The position numbers were made by a program, and so were the translations under genes. Positions 8,217 through 16,714 of a DNA stretch of 64,000 nt are shown here, in pieces. The DNA is from Thalassotalea sp. 1_MG-2023 (lineage in GTDB: Bacteria > Pseudomonadota > Gammaproteobacteria > Enterobacterales > Alteromonadaceae): the NCBI RefSeq assembly GCF_030546745.1, contig NZ_JAUOPD010000004.1, forward strand, positions 62,001-126,000, in the 5' to 3' direction. Every line of letters starts with the position of its first letter. Within the stretch, counting starts at the first letter, position 1. The notes beneath the pieces are model-generated. The model had not been told where the DNA came from. It saw only the letters and a program-made list of their open reading frames with translations, and ran no database searches.

Positions 8217-8870
8217 ATGCTAAGTGCAACAACGAACAAAGCACAAACTGGGCAAGTACTTAAAGAACTTAAGTTACTAACCCTTAACCCACAAAAAAGA
8301 CGAAGAATATTACGTGGTGCAGGTAGAAAAGTAAGGCGAGACAGTAAAAAAAGAATAACCAAACAAAAAGATTTACAAGGCAAAACGTGGCAAGGCAGAG
8401 CAAACGGCAAAAAAACAAAAATGCTACGTAAGTTAGGTAAAAATTTACAAGTGCATACAAGCCCTAACAAAGCACAAGTAACGTTTGGCAATAAATTAGT
8501 AGGACAAATAGCAAGGGCGCATCAACAAGGGGTAACCCTTGAAATGACAGCAAAAGAAGCTGCAAAAAAATACGGAACGCCAAACAAAACAGCCAAAGCA
8601 ACAAGGCAGCAAGCAAAAAGCTTAAGGCAAGAAGGTTACAAAATTAGAAAAAACAAAGGCAAAGGCTGGAAAAACCCAAGCCTTAAATGGATACAAGAAA
8701 ACCTAACGTTTTATCAAGCAGGGCTAGTACTAAGAACAATGCGCGACGAGCAAAACAAAAAAACGAAGTGGTCAATACCACTACCAGAACGCTCGTTTTT
8801 AGGACAAGAAGCAAAAGAATACAAACAGTTAAAAAATTACATGTTATCTGAAGCGTTCCGCATCGGCTAA
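8217..8870 (+). CDS. Tail completion / virion morphogenesis protein (P2 gpS-like)
   Basis: 217 residues, strongly basic (about a quarter Lys/Arg). The N-terminal 'LLTLNPQKRRRILRGAGRKVRRDSKKRI' and 'QGKTWQGRANGKKTKMLRKLGKNL' are typical of the phage virion morphogenesis family to which P2 gpS belongs. It is longer than P2 gpS (150 aa); the extra C-terminal part 'SIPLPERSFLGQEAKE' contains the conserved 'lP.RpFLG' motif. It is thought to work with gpR at the tail-to-head joining surface. Confidence 0.85.
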   Translation: MLSATTNKAQTGQVLKELKLLTLNPQKRRRILRGAGRKVRRDSKKRITKQKDLQGKTWQGRANGKKTKMLRKLGKNLQVHTSPNKAQVTFGNKLVGQIARAHQQGVTLEMTAKEAAKKYGTPNKTAKATRQQAKSLRQEGYKIRKNKGKGWKNPSLKWIQENLTFYQAGLVLRTMRDEQNKKTKWSIPLPERSFLGQEAKEYKQLKNYMLSEAFRIG

Positions 8871-8905
8871 CCAAACAAACTTACAGCACAGGAAAGGGTA
8901 ACAAC

Positions 8906-10018
8906 ATGGCACAAGGTAAAGTTTCCGTAACGTCGGCAAACACAGGTAGCGGAGCAACGAAAGAAGTAGAACGCTCAGTATTATTCATTGGTGAAGGCAC
9001 AGAAAACCTGAACACCGTTGTAGCAATTAACGCACAATCTGACTTTGATACGCTAATTAGCGATACAGATTCACCATTAAAAACACAACTACAAGCGTGG
9101 GTACGAAATGGTGATGACCTAGTAACCGGCTGGGCTATTCCCATCACGAACGGCGACAATATCATGGCAGAAATTGACAAAGCCATGGACCAAGACGTAA
9201 GCCCAGAAATTATTGTTGTTTCAACCCCAGTAACGGGAAAAGCTGACGTAGAAGCATATCAAGCAAAAATGCAAACAATTTTGGCAGCACACGCCCGAAG
9301 AATCCGTATTTTACTTGCAGCGCCAGGTTGCGACCCTGACCCAGCCACAGGCGAAACATGGGCAGAGCATAACACCGCAATTCAACCACTAATCGATGGT
9401 GTGGTAGCAGACCGAACCGCCGTAATTCCTTTACTTTACGGCGACGAACTAGGTGCTGTTACTGGCCGTTTATGTAAGCGTTCAGTCACTATTGCAGACA
9501 GCCCTATGCGTACACAAACTGGCTCATTATCGTTATTACCTTCACCAGTCGATAAAACAGGCGCACCACTGACCAACGCGGTTACCGCCGCACTAGATGC
9601 CTTGCGTTTTAGTTGTGTGCAATTTTACCCAGACTTCGATGGCATATATTTTGGTGATGTAAACATGCTAGACGCAGAAGGCGGAGACTATCAAAAAATT
9701 GAAGCAGGTCGAGTAGTAGACAAAGCAGCAAGGCAAGTACGCATTATTGCTATTTGGCAAATTAAAAACCGTCGACTAAATAACTCAAGCTCAGGCATTG
9801 CGTTTGGTAAACGCGTACTTAGTAAACCTTTACGCGACATGGCAAAAAGCATCAACTTAGGCGCTGACAAATTCCCTGGTGAAATACAAGAACCAAAAGA
9901 AGATGCAATAGGCCTAACATTCACTAGCCCAACCGAGTTACACGTATTACTGAAAGTAAAACCAATTGACTCACCAAGCACAATTTTAGTCGGCATCATG
10001 CTAGACAACGCACAGTAA
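8906..10018 (+). CDS. Contractile tail sheath protein (DUF2586, K139/HP1 type)
   Basis: 370 residues beginning 'MAQGKVSVTSANTGSGATKEVERSVLFIGEG', the signature of the DUF2586 family, which replaces P2 gpFI in HP1/K139-like myophages. It builds the sheath that contracts on infection. The C-terminal domain holds 'MAKSINLGADKFPGEI' and ends 'LKVKPIDSPSTILVGIMLDN', as in contractile sheaths whose last strand exchanges between subunits. The tube gene follows after 10 nt, giving the standard sheath-tube pair. Confidence 0.88.
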   Translation: MAQGKVSVTSANTGSGATKEVERSVLFIGEGTENLNTVVAINAQSDFDTLISDTDSPLKTQLQAWVRNGDDLVTGWAIPITNGDNIMAEIDKAMDQDVSPEIIVVSTPVTGKADVEAYQAKMQTILAAHARRIRILLAAPGCDPDPATGETWAEHNTAIQPLIDGVVADRTAVIPLLYGDELGAVTGRLCKRSVTIADSPMRTQTGSLSLLPSPVDKTGAPLTNAVTAALDALRFSCVQFYPDFDGIYFGDVNMLDAEGGDYQKIEAGRVVDKAARQVRIIAIWQIKNRRLNNSSSGIAFGKRVLSKPLRDMAKSINLGADKFPGEIQEPKEDAIGLTFTSPTELHVLLKVKPIDSPSTILVGIMLDNAQ

Positions 10019-10028
10019 GGAATAAAAC

Positions 10029-10475
10029 ATGAAATCATTAGGCGGCAAAGACTTCGACGTATTCATGGGTGACAAAATGGTACACATCAATGAAGCAACA
10101 GTAACCATTACCGACGGTAGAACACCCAAAATAGTAAGAGGCGTTCCAAAGGGATATATCGATGGGCCAGTTTCAGCAGAAGTTTCAATAAAAGTTGATC
10201 ACGAAAACTTTTTACTAATCGAAGCGCAAGCACAATCAGCAGGCAGCTGGAAAGGCATTGAACCATTCGATTTATCATTTTTAGCAGAAGCCGCAGCCGG
10301 CTCTAAAAACGTAGAAGTGTTTGGCGTACTGCCATCACTTGAAGAAATTCTCAATATCAAAGCAGAAGGTGGAGAAGAGGATTTAACGACAATCAAAGGG
10401 CAAGTGGTATCACCAGACTTTGTGAAAATTAATGGTGTTCCGTACTTAACAGCCGAAGAGGTGCGCGACTTATAG
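10029..10475 (+). CDS. Tail tube protein (DUF2597 family)
   Basis: 148 residues. 'GGKDFDVFMGDKMVHINEATVTITD', 'RGVPKGYIDGPVSAEVSIKVD', 'AGSWKGIEPFDL' and the C-terminal 'SPDFVKINGVPYLTAEE' are hallmarks of DUF2597, the K139/HP1-type counterpart of P2 gpFII. It forms the inner tail tube around the tape measure protein. AAGGA lies at 10018-10022, 6 nt before ATG, overlapping the end of the sheath gene. Confidence 0.88.
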   Translation: MKSLGGKDFDVFMGDKMVHINEATVTITDGRTPKIVRGVPKGYIDGPVSAEVSIKVDHENFLLIEAQAQSAGSWKGIEPFDLSFLAEAAAGSKNVEVFGVLPSLEEILNIKAEGGEEDLTTIKGQVVSPDFVKINGVPYLTAEEVRDL

Positions 10476-10506
10476 CGCACACAAAACAACGCAGAAAGGT
10501 TAAAAA

Positions 10507-11121
10507 ATGAAAAGCACACTAATCACCATAAAAAACGTATTAGCAGCGCTAAAGCATAGCCAATATCAACTATTTGAAGGTGAATTAAACCTCAATATTA
10601 TTGGTGTTCGCAGCAAAAACACGCGCGCAAATACATTTAACGACATGATGTGTGTGCTTTATCAAATGAACGGCCAATGGCAATTAGTACAATATAAATG
10701 CACAACCGACCCAGGCATATACTATCGCAAAAACCCGATTAACGTTGACGGAACGGCAGTAGTAGCACCCATGCAACATAAAAGTGTATGGACCTTCGGA
10801 ATGCATCAGGGTAAATACCCCGCACTTGTACAAAACAAACCGATCACCGTATTTCGTGATGGAAACAAGGACGAAACGATAGACACGGACGTCACCCTTA
10901 AAAGCGTAAAAAAACAAAAAGGCTACTTTGGTATTAATTGCCACCGAGCCAGCGAAAAAAACGAATCTAAGCAAGTGAATAAATGGAGTGCAGGTTGCCA
11001 AGTGTTAGCAAAGCCAGAAGACTTTGACGAGTTTTTAACACTCTGCCGTCAGTCGGCAAAAACATGGGGCAACACCTTTACTTACACCTTATTAGAACAA
11101 CAACAGCTTGAGCAAAAATAA
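10507..11121 (+). CDS. YkuD-like (L,D-transpeptidase-fold) phage protein, possible cell-wall enzyme
   Basis: 204 residues, no signal peptide. The core pattern is 'GINCHRAS...VNKWSAGCQVL': a conserved His followed about 18 residues later by S-x-G-C. This matches the H...S-x-GC active-site arrangement of L,D-transpeptidase/YkuD folds and of a recurring phage protein family with 'gInIHr...WSaGCQV'. The upstream repeated 'PITVFRDGNKDETID' also occurs in that family. A peptidoglycan-acting role (lysis or entry) is inferred; no classical lysozyme or amidase is visible in the window. Its position between tube and tail chaperone is unusual. AAAGG is 7 nt before ATG. Confidence 0.6.
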   Translation: MKSTLITIKNVLAALKHSQYQLFEGELNLNIIGVRSKNTRANTFNDMMCVLYQMNGQWQLVQYKCTTDPGIYYRKNPINVDGTAVVAPMQHKSVWTFGMHQGKYPALVQNKPITVFRDGNKDETIDTDVTLKSVKKQKGYFGINCHRASEKNESKQVNKWSAGCQVLAKPEDFDEFLTLCRQSAKTWGNTFTYTLLEQQQLEQK

Positions 11122-11166
11122 AAGCTAAAGCATAACCGTAACTAGAAAAAAAAAGAGAGAAACATC

Positions 11167-11433
11167 ATGGCGTTTGAGAAAAAAATTACATTAACTGTTA
11201 ATGGCGAAGACATGGTTTTTAATGTCAACGTAGCCGCTTATAACAAATATATAAACGACACAACACCAAAAGATAAAGTGAAACCCGCGTTTAATTTCAT
11301 CACCGCAATTGTTGACCCAAAAAGCAGAGAAGCAGCAATAGAATTCATGAAAAAACCGGGCGGTGCCTTGCATTTACTGGGGGCAATTGTTGAAGAATAC
11401 CAAGAAGACTTTGACATAACCGTAAAAAAATAA
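11167..11433 (+). CDS. Tail assembly chaperone, short form (P2 gpE / TAC_10-like)
   Basis: 88 residues: 'KKITLTVNGEDMVFNVNVAAYNKYINDT', 'VKPAFNFITAIVD', 'LHLLGAIVEEYQEDFDITVKK'. The pattern matches tail assembly chaperones of K139-type phages, which coat the tape measure during tail assembly. The reading frame ends in GTA AAA AAA TAA, placing a 7-A slippery heptamer right on the stop codon. The usual abundant product is this short form; a -1 slip gives the extended form listed separately. A GAGAGA Shine-Dalgarno lies 7 nt upstream. Confidence 0.85.
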   Translation: MAFEKKITLTVNGEDMVFNVNVAAYNKYINDTTPKDKVKPAFNFITAIVDPKSREAAIEFMKKPGGALHLLGAIVEEYQEDFDITVKK

Positions 11434-11624
11434 CAGAGCGAGCAAAAGCCATAGGGAATAACCCAACGGAACAAATGCTCGCATATCACAGCAAATGGTT
11501 GCCAAGCTTACCGATAACCGAAGAAAGCTTGGCGCAAGCCATGTATTTAGAAAACAACAGCATAGAGCAACAAGCAATAGCAATAAATAATGGCATTTGC
11601 ATGTTCTTTAAAAACAATGAATAA
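11167..11624 (+). CDS. Frameshifted tail assembly chaperone (gpE+E'-like; C-part DUF6890-like)
   Basis: If ribosomes slip -1 on A AAA AAA at 11424-11430, reading continues ATA ACA GAG from 11430 to TAA at 11622-11624. This adds 64 residues for a 152-residue product. The extension contains 'LAYHSKWLPSLPITEESLAQAMYLENNS' and ends 'NNGICMFFKNNE', which resembles the small DUF6890 proteins annotated beside such chaperones. The -1 frame has a stop at 11412-11414, so the extension opens only just before the heptamer. An internal ATG at 11475 with a weak GGA 4 nt upstream is the only alternative start. Frameshift products of this pair are a conserved trait of long-tailed phages. Confidence 0.75.
11424..11430 (+). 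promoter_or_regulatory. Programmed -1 ribosomal frameshift site (A AAA AAA)
   Basis: Seven consecutive adenines occupy the X XXY YYZ register of the chaperone frame, immediately followed by the zero-frame TAA. Poly-A heptamers are efficient bacterial -1 slippery sites because tRNA-Lys re-pairs well. The adjacent stop codon would slow the ribosome in place of a strong downstream stem. Confidence 0.75.
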
Positions 11625-11643
11625 AAGTAAAGAGGCAAAAAAA

Positions 11644-11754
11644 GTGAACAATAAACAATTCAATAAAGCCACCAAAACAAGCCTGCTTTACTTTTTTTCC
11701 GCGGCTATTTCAGTAGTACTACTAACAACGATTTTTAGCCAAGTATTTAGTTAA
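11644..11754 (+). CDS. Small membrane protein (36 aa) between tail chaperone and tape measure
   Basis: GTG at 11644 is preceded by AAAGAGG at 11629-11635 (spacing about 8 nt). The product is 36 residues: a polar basic N-terminus of 12 residues and then one transmembrane helix (residues about 14-32, 'LLYFFSAAISVVLLTTIFS'). An in-frame ATG at 11617 overlapping the end of the frameshift product is an alternative start. I know no named family; the short exported or inner-membrane layout would suit a lysis or superinfection role, but nothing proves it. Confidence 0.5.
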   Translation: MNNKQFNKATKTSLLYFFSAAISVVLLTTIFSQVFS

Positions 11755-11769
11755 TTAGGCACACAACTA

Positions 11770-13914
11770 ATGAGCTCATTAAGTAAATTAGAAAAACTCA
11801 TGTATACCATTGGCGTAGTTGATAAAGCATCAGCACCCGTCAATAAAATCATGAGCAAAATAAATCAAATGAGCGCACAAGCAAACAAAGCACAAGATCA
11901 AATGATGAAAGGGTTTGTTGGTGCTGCAGCTGGTGGTGTGGCGCTTAACCGTTCGTTAATGCCTGCCATCGATCACATGGCAGCTCTTGGTGAAGTTCAG
12001 TCACTTGGCGTTGCGCAAAGCGGGCTAGAAAAATTAACAAAATCGGCTTTTGAATTTGGCAGTGAATTTGGTGGAAATTCAGCCGAATTTGTGCGCAGTG
12101 CTTACGACATTCAGTCAGCAATTGGAGGCTTAACAGAAAATGACCTTTCATCATTCACAAAGACTTCAAACATATTAGCAAAAGCAACAAAAGCTGACGC
12201 ATCAACCATTACCAGTTACATGGGTACTATGTACGGTATCTTCGAAAAAAACGCTAATAAAATGGGAAAATCTAACTGGGTAGACAAAATAGCTGGGCAA
12301 ACTGCCTCAGCAGTAAATTTGTATAAAACTACTGGTTCAGAAATGCAAGCTGCATTTTCAAACTTAAGTAATACAGGTTCCAGTGTAGGGTTAAATGCCG
12401 CTCAGCAATTTGCAATGGTTGGACAATTACAACTTGTAGCCAAGTCAGGTTCTGTTGCTGGAACGCAAGCAGAAAAATTCATACAAGGCGTTGGCAAAGC
12501 AGAGAAAATGCTAGGGTTAAAATTAACAAAAGAAAATGGCGACATGATCGCCATAGACTTAGTTCTCGGCAAAATAAACAACAAACTAAAATCATTAGGC
12601 TCTGTAGAAAAACTTGGCGTTTTAACAAAAGTATTTGGCGAACAAGGAGCCAAAGCGGTAAACGTACTTAGTGAAAAAGTAAAAGGCCTAAACTCAGATA
12701 TAAAGATATTCGAAAATATACAAGACGGGTCAAAAGCTGTTGAAATGGCAAAAATAATAGCAAGCCCTTGGGATAGATTAAGCGGATCGTTCAACGCAGC
12801 TGCAACAGCAATGGGGCAAAGATTATTGCCTGTAGTTGAACCCTTTGTTGAAAAACTATCAACCGCTTTGTATGCAGTAGTAGGATTAACAGAGAGGTTC
12901 CCTATTTTAACGTCAACAATTGCCACAACCGTAGTGGGCGTAGTTGGCCTAATGACAGCAGTGGGGTTATTTAACATTGTTATGGGGCTATCTAAATACG
13001 GAATGATCGGCTTTTCAACATTCACTAAAGCATCAAGCGTGGTGCTAGGGCTATTTAGCAAAGCCGTAAAAGCATCTCGTATTGCCTTGCTAAGCTTTCA
13101 TATGCAAAGCGCGCTTAGTGGTGGTGCGCTAGGTGCTATGCGTGTTGGCTTAATGGCAGCAACAACAGGGGCGTGGGCATTTACCACGGCATTACTAGCA
13201 AACCCATTAACATGGATAATCGCTGGTGGCATTGCTATTTATAAGTATTGGCAACCAATAAAAGCGCTTATGAGCGGATTTTGGGACGGATTAACACAAG
13301 GCTTTGGCCCCGTTACGCCGATATTGGCAAGCTTTATCGACAAACTAGGTTTTGTGGGTGATTTATTCTCATGGCTAGGCGAAAAAGCCAGTGGGCTAAT
13401 GAGTTGGTTTAGCAACTTATTAACTCCTGTAAACCAAACTAGCGAACAATTATTAGCGGCAGGAAATGCAGGTAAAAGCTTTGGCACTACCGTAGCTAAT
13501 GTTTTTAAAATGTTAACAGCACCAATGCGCGCTTGGTTTTCATTACTTAATGATGGTATTGGGTTATTAAAAACAGCTGGAACGTGGGTTGGCAGTTTAT
13601 TTGGCGACGACACAAATATTACAGCAACAAAAACGAGCAAACTAGAATCACTACCCGTTAACAACGTAGTGCCTATAAATATAGCGCAAATACAAGCAGA
13701 AAAGGCCGAAAAGCAAAAAACGAAAAACAAACAGTTAGCTAAAAGCAATTACGTACAAATTGAAAAATCAGCCATTGCACAACAGTTTTCAAACTCGCTC
13801 ACTAATAACAGTAACAGCAGTGATCAAAGTAAACATGTACACATTGACGGATTAACAATTAAGTCAGAAAACGCACTGGCAGACATTGAACAACTAATGG
13901 AGTTAGCCGGGTAA
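11770..13914 (+). CDS. Tail tape measure protein (P2 gpT-like)
   Basis: 714 residues, the largest gene of the prophage. An N-terminal coiled-coil region (about residues 1-60) leads into the conserved 'LEKLTKSAFEFGSEFGGNSAEFVRSAYDIQSAIGGL' and 'NILAKATKADASTITSYMG' blocks of the TP901-type tape measure core. Hydrophobic segments follow (about residues 375-405 and 455-490), as in proteins that line the tail tube and help DNA cross the inner membrane. At about 1.5 angstrom per residue the length predicts a tail of roughly 105 nm. Its stop overlaps the next start (GTAATG). Confidence 0.92.
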   Translation: MSSLSKLEKLMYTIGVVDKASAPVNKIMSKINQMSAQANKAQDQMMKGFVGAAAGGVALNRSLMPAIDHMAALGEVQSLGVAQSGLEKLTKSAFEFGSEFGGNSAEFVRSAYDIQSAIGGLTENDLSSFTKTSNILAKATKADASTITSYMGTMYGIFEKNANKMGKSNWVDKIAGQTASAVNLYKTTGSEMQAAFSNLSNTGSSVGLNAAQQFAMVGQLQLVAKSGSVAGTQAEKFIQGVGKAEKMLGLKLTKENGDMIAIDLVLGKINNKLKSLGSVEKLGVLTKVFGEQGAKAVNVLSEKVKGLNSDIKIFENIQDGSKAVEMAKIIASPWDRLSGSFNAAATAMGQRLLPVVEPFVEKLSTALYAVVGLTERFPILTSTIATTVVGVVGLMTAVGLFNIVMGLSKYGMIGFSTFTKASSVVLGLFSKAVKASRIALLSFHMQSALSGGALGAMRVGLMAATTGAWAFTTALLANPLTWIIAGGIAIYKYWQPIKALMSGFWDGLTQGFGPVTPILASFIDKLGFVGDLFSWLGEKASGLMSWFSNLLTPVNQTSEQLLAAGNAGKSFGTTVANVFKMLTAPMRAWFSLLNDGIGLLKTAGTWVGSLFGDDTNITATKTSKLESLPVNNVVPINIAQIQAEKAEKQKTKNKQLAKSNYVQIEKSAIAQQFSNSLTNNSNSSDQSKHVHIDGLTIKSENALADIEQLMELAG

Positions 13915-14246
13915 TGTCAGAAACAACACATCACATAGATTTAAACATTGTTGAAAGTGACTTATCACTTGACGACATATTAAGCCCAACAAAACTAACA
14001 AAGCAGCAAGTTATTGCTCAAGACATAAAGCACAGAATATTAGAAAGCGGGCTACTTGTAAGGCTAGTAGGACTAAGAAACAACAATGCAATTTCAACAA
14101 TATTAACCGAGTTGGAATTAATAGTAGAACAAGACGAACGGTTAATACCAGGCACTATTGAACTCTATTACAACTCAGACAAAACAATAAAAGTGCTAGC
14201 TGATACATACGACTACGGAAAAATAGAGGCAAGCAATGTCAATTAA
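13914..14246 (+). CDS. Phage tail protein of the DUF2590 type (baseplate wedge-like position)
   Basis: 110 residues, acidic, beginning ATG at 13914 on the last base of the tape measure stop. 'HHIDLNIVESDLSLDD' and 'ILESGLLVRLVGLRNNNAISTILTELELIVEQDERLIPGTI' fit DUF2590, which in K139/HP1-like phages sits between tape measure and baseplate J and seems to take the place of the P2 gpW/gp25 wedge protein. It overlaps the baseplate J gene by 11 nt. Confidence 0.65.
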   Translation: MSETTHHIDLNIVESDLSLDDILSPTKLTKQQVIAQDIKHRILESGLLVRLVGLRNNNAISTILTELELIVEQDERLIPGTIELYYNSDKTIKVLADTYDYGKIEASNVN

Positions 14247-15399
14247 TTTAGACCTAACAAAGCAATTTACCGAACTGCTTAAACAGGCAAACATTCCTAC
14301 AACCGAGCAAGAGTTTCAGGCTCAATGGGATGCGCTATTAATTGAAAACGGCTTTGAAATAAACAACCAAAGCCCGTTTAGCCCATTTTGGCGACTGCAA
14401 AAAGCATTAATCGCTAAACCAGCGAAAGAAATGGTAGACATACTCACTACACAAATTATGCCCAATACGTTTGTACTGTCAGCACAAAACGAATGGTTAG
14501 ACGCAAAAGGCGCAGGCCGAAACACACCACGGCTACAAGCAGTTAAAACACAAGGGAATGTGCAAATACACAGAGTAGATAGCAGCGGCGAGCTAACGAT
14601 TCAAAAGGGCACGTTAATACAAAGCACGCCAATAAATGGCGTAGTGTATCAAGTACAAACTTTATTTGATGTAACCCTAGCTGACGGGGTAGCAAGTATA
14701 AACGCACTAGTAGAAGCAACAGAATTTGGCAGTGATCATAACTTACCAGGCGGTTACTACAATAACTTTGTAATACCGATAGAAGGCGTAAGCGTAACCA
14801 ACAATGATGACTGGCTAGTTAAAGCAGGCCAGTTAGTCGAATCAGATAGTAATTATCAATTGCGTATTCGTGACAAATTCGCCACAAGCGGTAATTTTCA
14901 CGTTGATGCAGTGTATCGTTCTATTATTTCAGAGTTCCCAGGCATATTGGCCGACAACATAATATTTGATCACACCGCACCGCGGGGGCCAGGTAGCGCG
15001 AACGCATACGTATATTTACCCGTAGGCACAGTAACGCAAACAGTAGTAGACAGTATAAACAACCATACCGCCAGTGGCTATCATGGCCATGGCGACGACT
15101 TGTTAGTATTCGCCATACCAACAACACCAAAAAACATTGAATTGCAATACTGGCTAAAACCAAACGAAACCGACATAAAAACACAAATAGAGCAATTTAT
15201 TCGCGCAGCGTTCCGTGAAAATTCAGCATATGAAGCAACAACATGCAAACCCAATGAAAACTTTAGCTTTAGTTTATTAGCATCAGAACTACATGCGCAG
15301 TTTCCGCAAATTAGCTCGCTAAACTTTATTACCAACGATTTCAATACAGGAATGAGCTTGCCAGTTATCGACACATTAACCGTGACAAAACAGGGCTAG
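14236..15399 (+). CDS. Baseplate assembly protein J (gp47 family)
   Basis: 387 residues. Features of the gp47/J family are the N-terminal helical region, 'AQNEWLDAKGAGRNTPRLQAVKTQGNVQIHR', 'LPGGYYNNF.IPIEGVSVTNNDDWLV' and 'DSNYQLRIRDKFATSGNFHVDAVYRSIISEFPGI'. It forms the wedge arms of the baseplate, joining tail tube, protein I and fibres. It follows directly after the DUF2590 gene and ends 2 nt before gene I. Confidence 0.92.
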   Translation: MSINLDLTKQFTELLKQANIPTTEQEFQAQWDALLIENGFEINNQSPFSPFWRLQKALIAKPAKEMVDILTTQIMPNTFVLSAQNEWLDAKGAGRNTPRLQAVKTQGNVQIHRVDSSGELTIQKGTLIQSTPINGVVYQVQTLFDVTLADGVASINALVEATEFGSDHNLPGGYYNNFVIPIEGVSVTNNDDWLVKAGQLVESDSNYQLRIRDKFATSGNFHVDAVYRSIISEFPGILADNIIFDHTAPRGPGSANAYVYLPVGTVTQTVVDSINNHTASGYHGHGDDLLVFAIPTTPKNIELQYWLKPNETDIKTQIEQFIRAAFRENSAYEATTCKPNENFSFSLLASELHAQFPQISSLNFITNDFNTGMSLPVIDTLTVTKQG

Positions 15400-15401
15400 C
15401 C

Positions 15402-15920
15402 ATGAGCAATAATATTCAATTACCCACATGGTTAAACGGCGAACAAACCACAAAATTGGCAAAAGTGGCAAACCAGTTTTGGCAAGAATTCGAGCAAAAA
15501 TTATGGTGGTGGCTTGAACAAATAAACGAAGACGAAGCCGCACTACCAATTTTAAATTTGCTCGCATGGGAACGCGACATAACAAGATTAGAAAACGAAC
15601 CGGTAGAGCTTTACCGATTACGCATTAAACACGCCCTGGCAAACGCAGAAGATGCAGGTTCAACCCAAGGAATGGAAGCAATATTCAAACGTCTTGGTTT
15701 TGGTTATATGGAAATTAACGAAAGAATACCCGGTTACGACTGGGATATGGTAGGCATATCAATGATCGAATCAGAATTTGCCGACAAGCAACAGCTAGTA
15801 GAAGAACTGATAAGGCAATACGGAAGAACGTGCCGACGTTACTTTTTGCAAGTGTTAAACGTGTTGGAAATATACGTACTAGGTGGCCAAGTAGAATTTA
15901 ATAAAGAGGTAGTAGGGTGA
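15402..15920 (+). CDS. Tail protein I (P2 gpI family)
   Basis: 172 residues (P2 gpI 176). Conserved blocks are 'PILNLLAWERDITRLENEPVELYRLRIKHALANAEDAGSTQGMEAIFKRLGFG' and 'RQYGRTCRRYFLQV'. gpI sits at the baseplate edge and links wedge protein J to the tail fibres. The stop overlaps the start of the fibre gene by 4 nt (GTGA). Confidence 0.9.
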   Translation: MSNNIQLPTWLNGEQTTKLAKVANQFWQEFEQKLWWWLEQINEDEAALPILNLLAWERDITRLENEPVELYRLRIKHALANAEDAGSTQGMEAIFKRLGFGYMEINERIPGYDWDMVGISMIESEFADKQQLVEELIRQYGRTCRRYFLQVLNVLEIYVLGGQVEFNKEVVG

Positions 15921-16714
15921 GCACATTACTAATAACAAACGCAGGGCTAAGTTACAAAGATGCCGTTTTTGCAGGCAGTGAAGTGCAAAACATAACACAC
16001 TTTGTTTTTGCTAACGTTAACGGGTTACAAGAAACTGACCCAATAGACCCAAATGCAACAGTGCCAACAGCAGACGTAGTACACACTCAACCAGTTGAAA
16101 TGGTATCTCAACTGAACGACAACGCAGTCGTAATAAGTTGCGCAATGGGGTACAACGTAGGCACGTTTGATTTTAACTGGTACGGCGTAATAGCGACAAA
16201 AGCAGATAATAGCGAAGTGCTCATTGCTGTTGTTCACACCAACAGCCAAACAAAAACTAAAACCGTTGGAGCCAACGCAGGTGACTACAGTGTAAAAAGC
16301 ATAGTATGGCGCAGTAATTCAATAGCCGCTCAACTAAACGTTAGCTTGTCAGCACTACCATGGCAGGCAAGCCATGAAGAATTTGTAAGCAAAGCAGAAT
16401 TTGACGCGCACAACCATGATGATGACAACGAACCGTTTTATGTTACAGAAGATGAAACCGCTATAACTACAAAAGACAAACTTCATGTATTTATGGATTT
16501 TGCAGATCTACAAATACCAACAGACTCAGGAAAAGCCTTTGACTTTGTTATTGATCAGTCTGTAACGCTTAGTGAATTAAACAAATGCCGACTGTTAGCA
16601 CCAACAGGAAAAAAGATCATAATGAATGAAACACCTTACGACTCTATAAATATAAAGGTAAAAAACGTTAGGTATACAGCGTATAAAAACAGCAATGGGG
16701 ATTACAAAATATGA
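15917..16714 (+). CDS. Tail fibre protein with tail-collar N-terminal domain (DUF3751 type)
   Basis: 265 residues from GTG at 15917. The first about 150 residues ('LLITNAGLSYKDAVFAGSEVQNITHFVFANV', 'VISCAMGYNVGTFDFNWYGVIATKADNSEVLIAVVHT') are the tail-collar domain that attaches fibres to the baseplate. The C-terminal 100 residues are unrelated to long fibres and short, so this fibre is small compared with P2 gpH (about 670 aa). Receptor binding may be spread over the next genes. Base composition shifts toward T from about 16440 on. Confidence 0.82.
   Translation: MSTLLITNAGLSYKDAVFAGSEVQNITHFVFANVNGLQETDPIDPNATVPTADVVHTQPVEMVSQLNDNAVVISCAMGYNVGTFDFNWYGVIATKADNSEVLIAVVHTNSQTKTKTVGANAGDYSVKSIVWRSNSIAAQLNVSLSALPWQASHEEFVSKAEFDAHNHDDDNEPFYVTEDETAITTKDKLHVFMDFADLQIPTDSGKAFDFVIDQSVTLSELNKCRLLAPTGKKIIMNETPYDSINIKVKNVRYTAYKNSNGDYKI

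Noticed and set aside
12402-13061. Long open frame (219 codons) on the minus strand inside the tape measure gene
   Set aside because: Exact antisense of a well-supported tape measure gene; open by codon-composition bias (few T-ending codons), with no ribosome site and no family resemblance.
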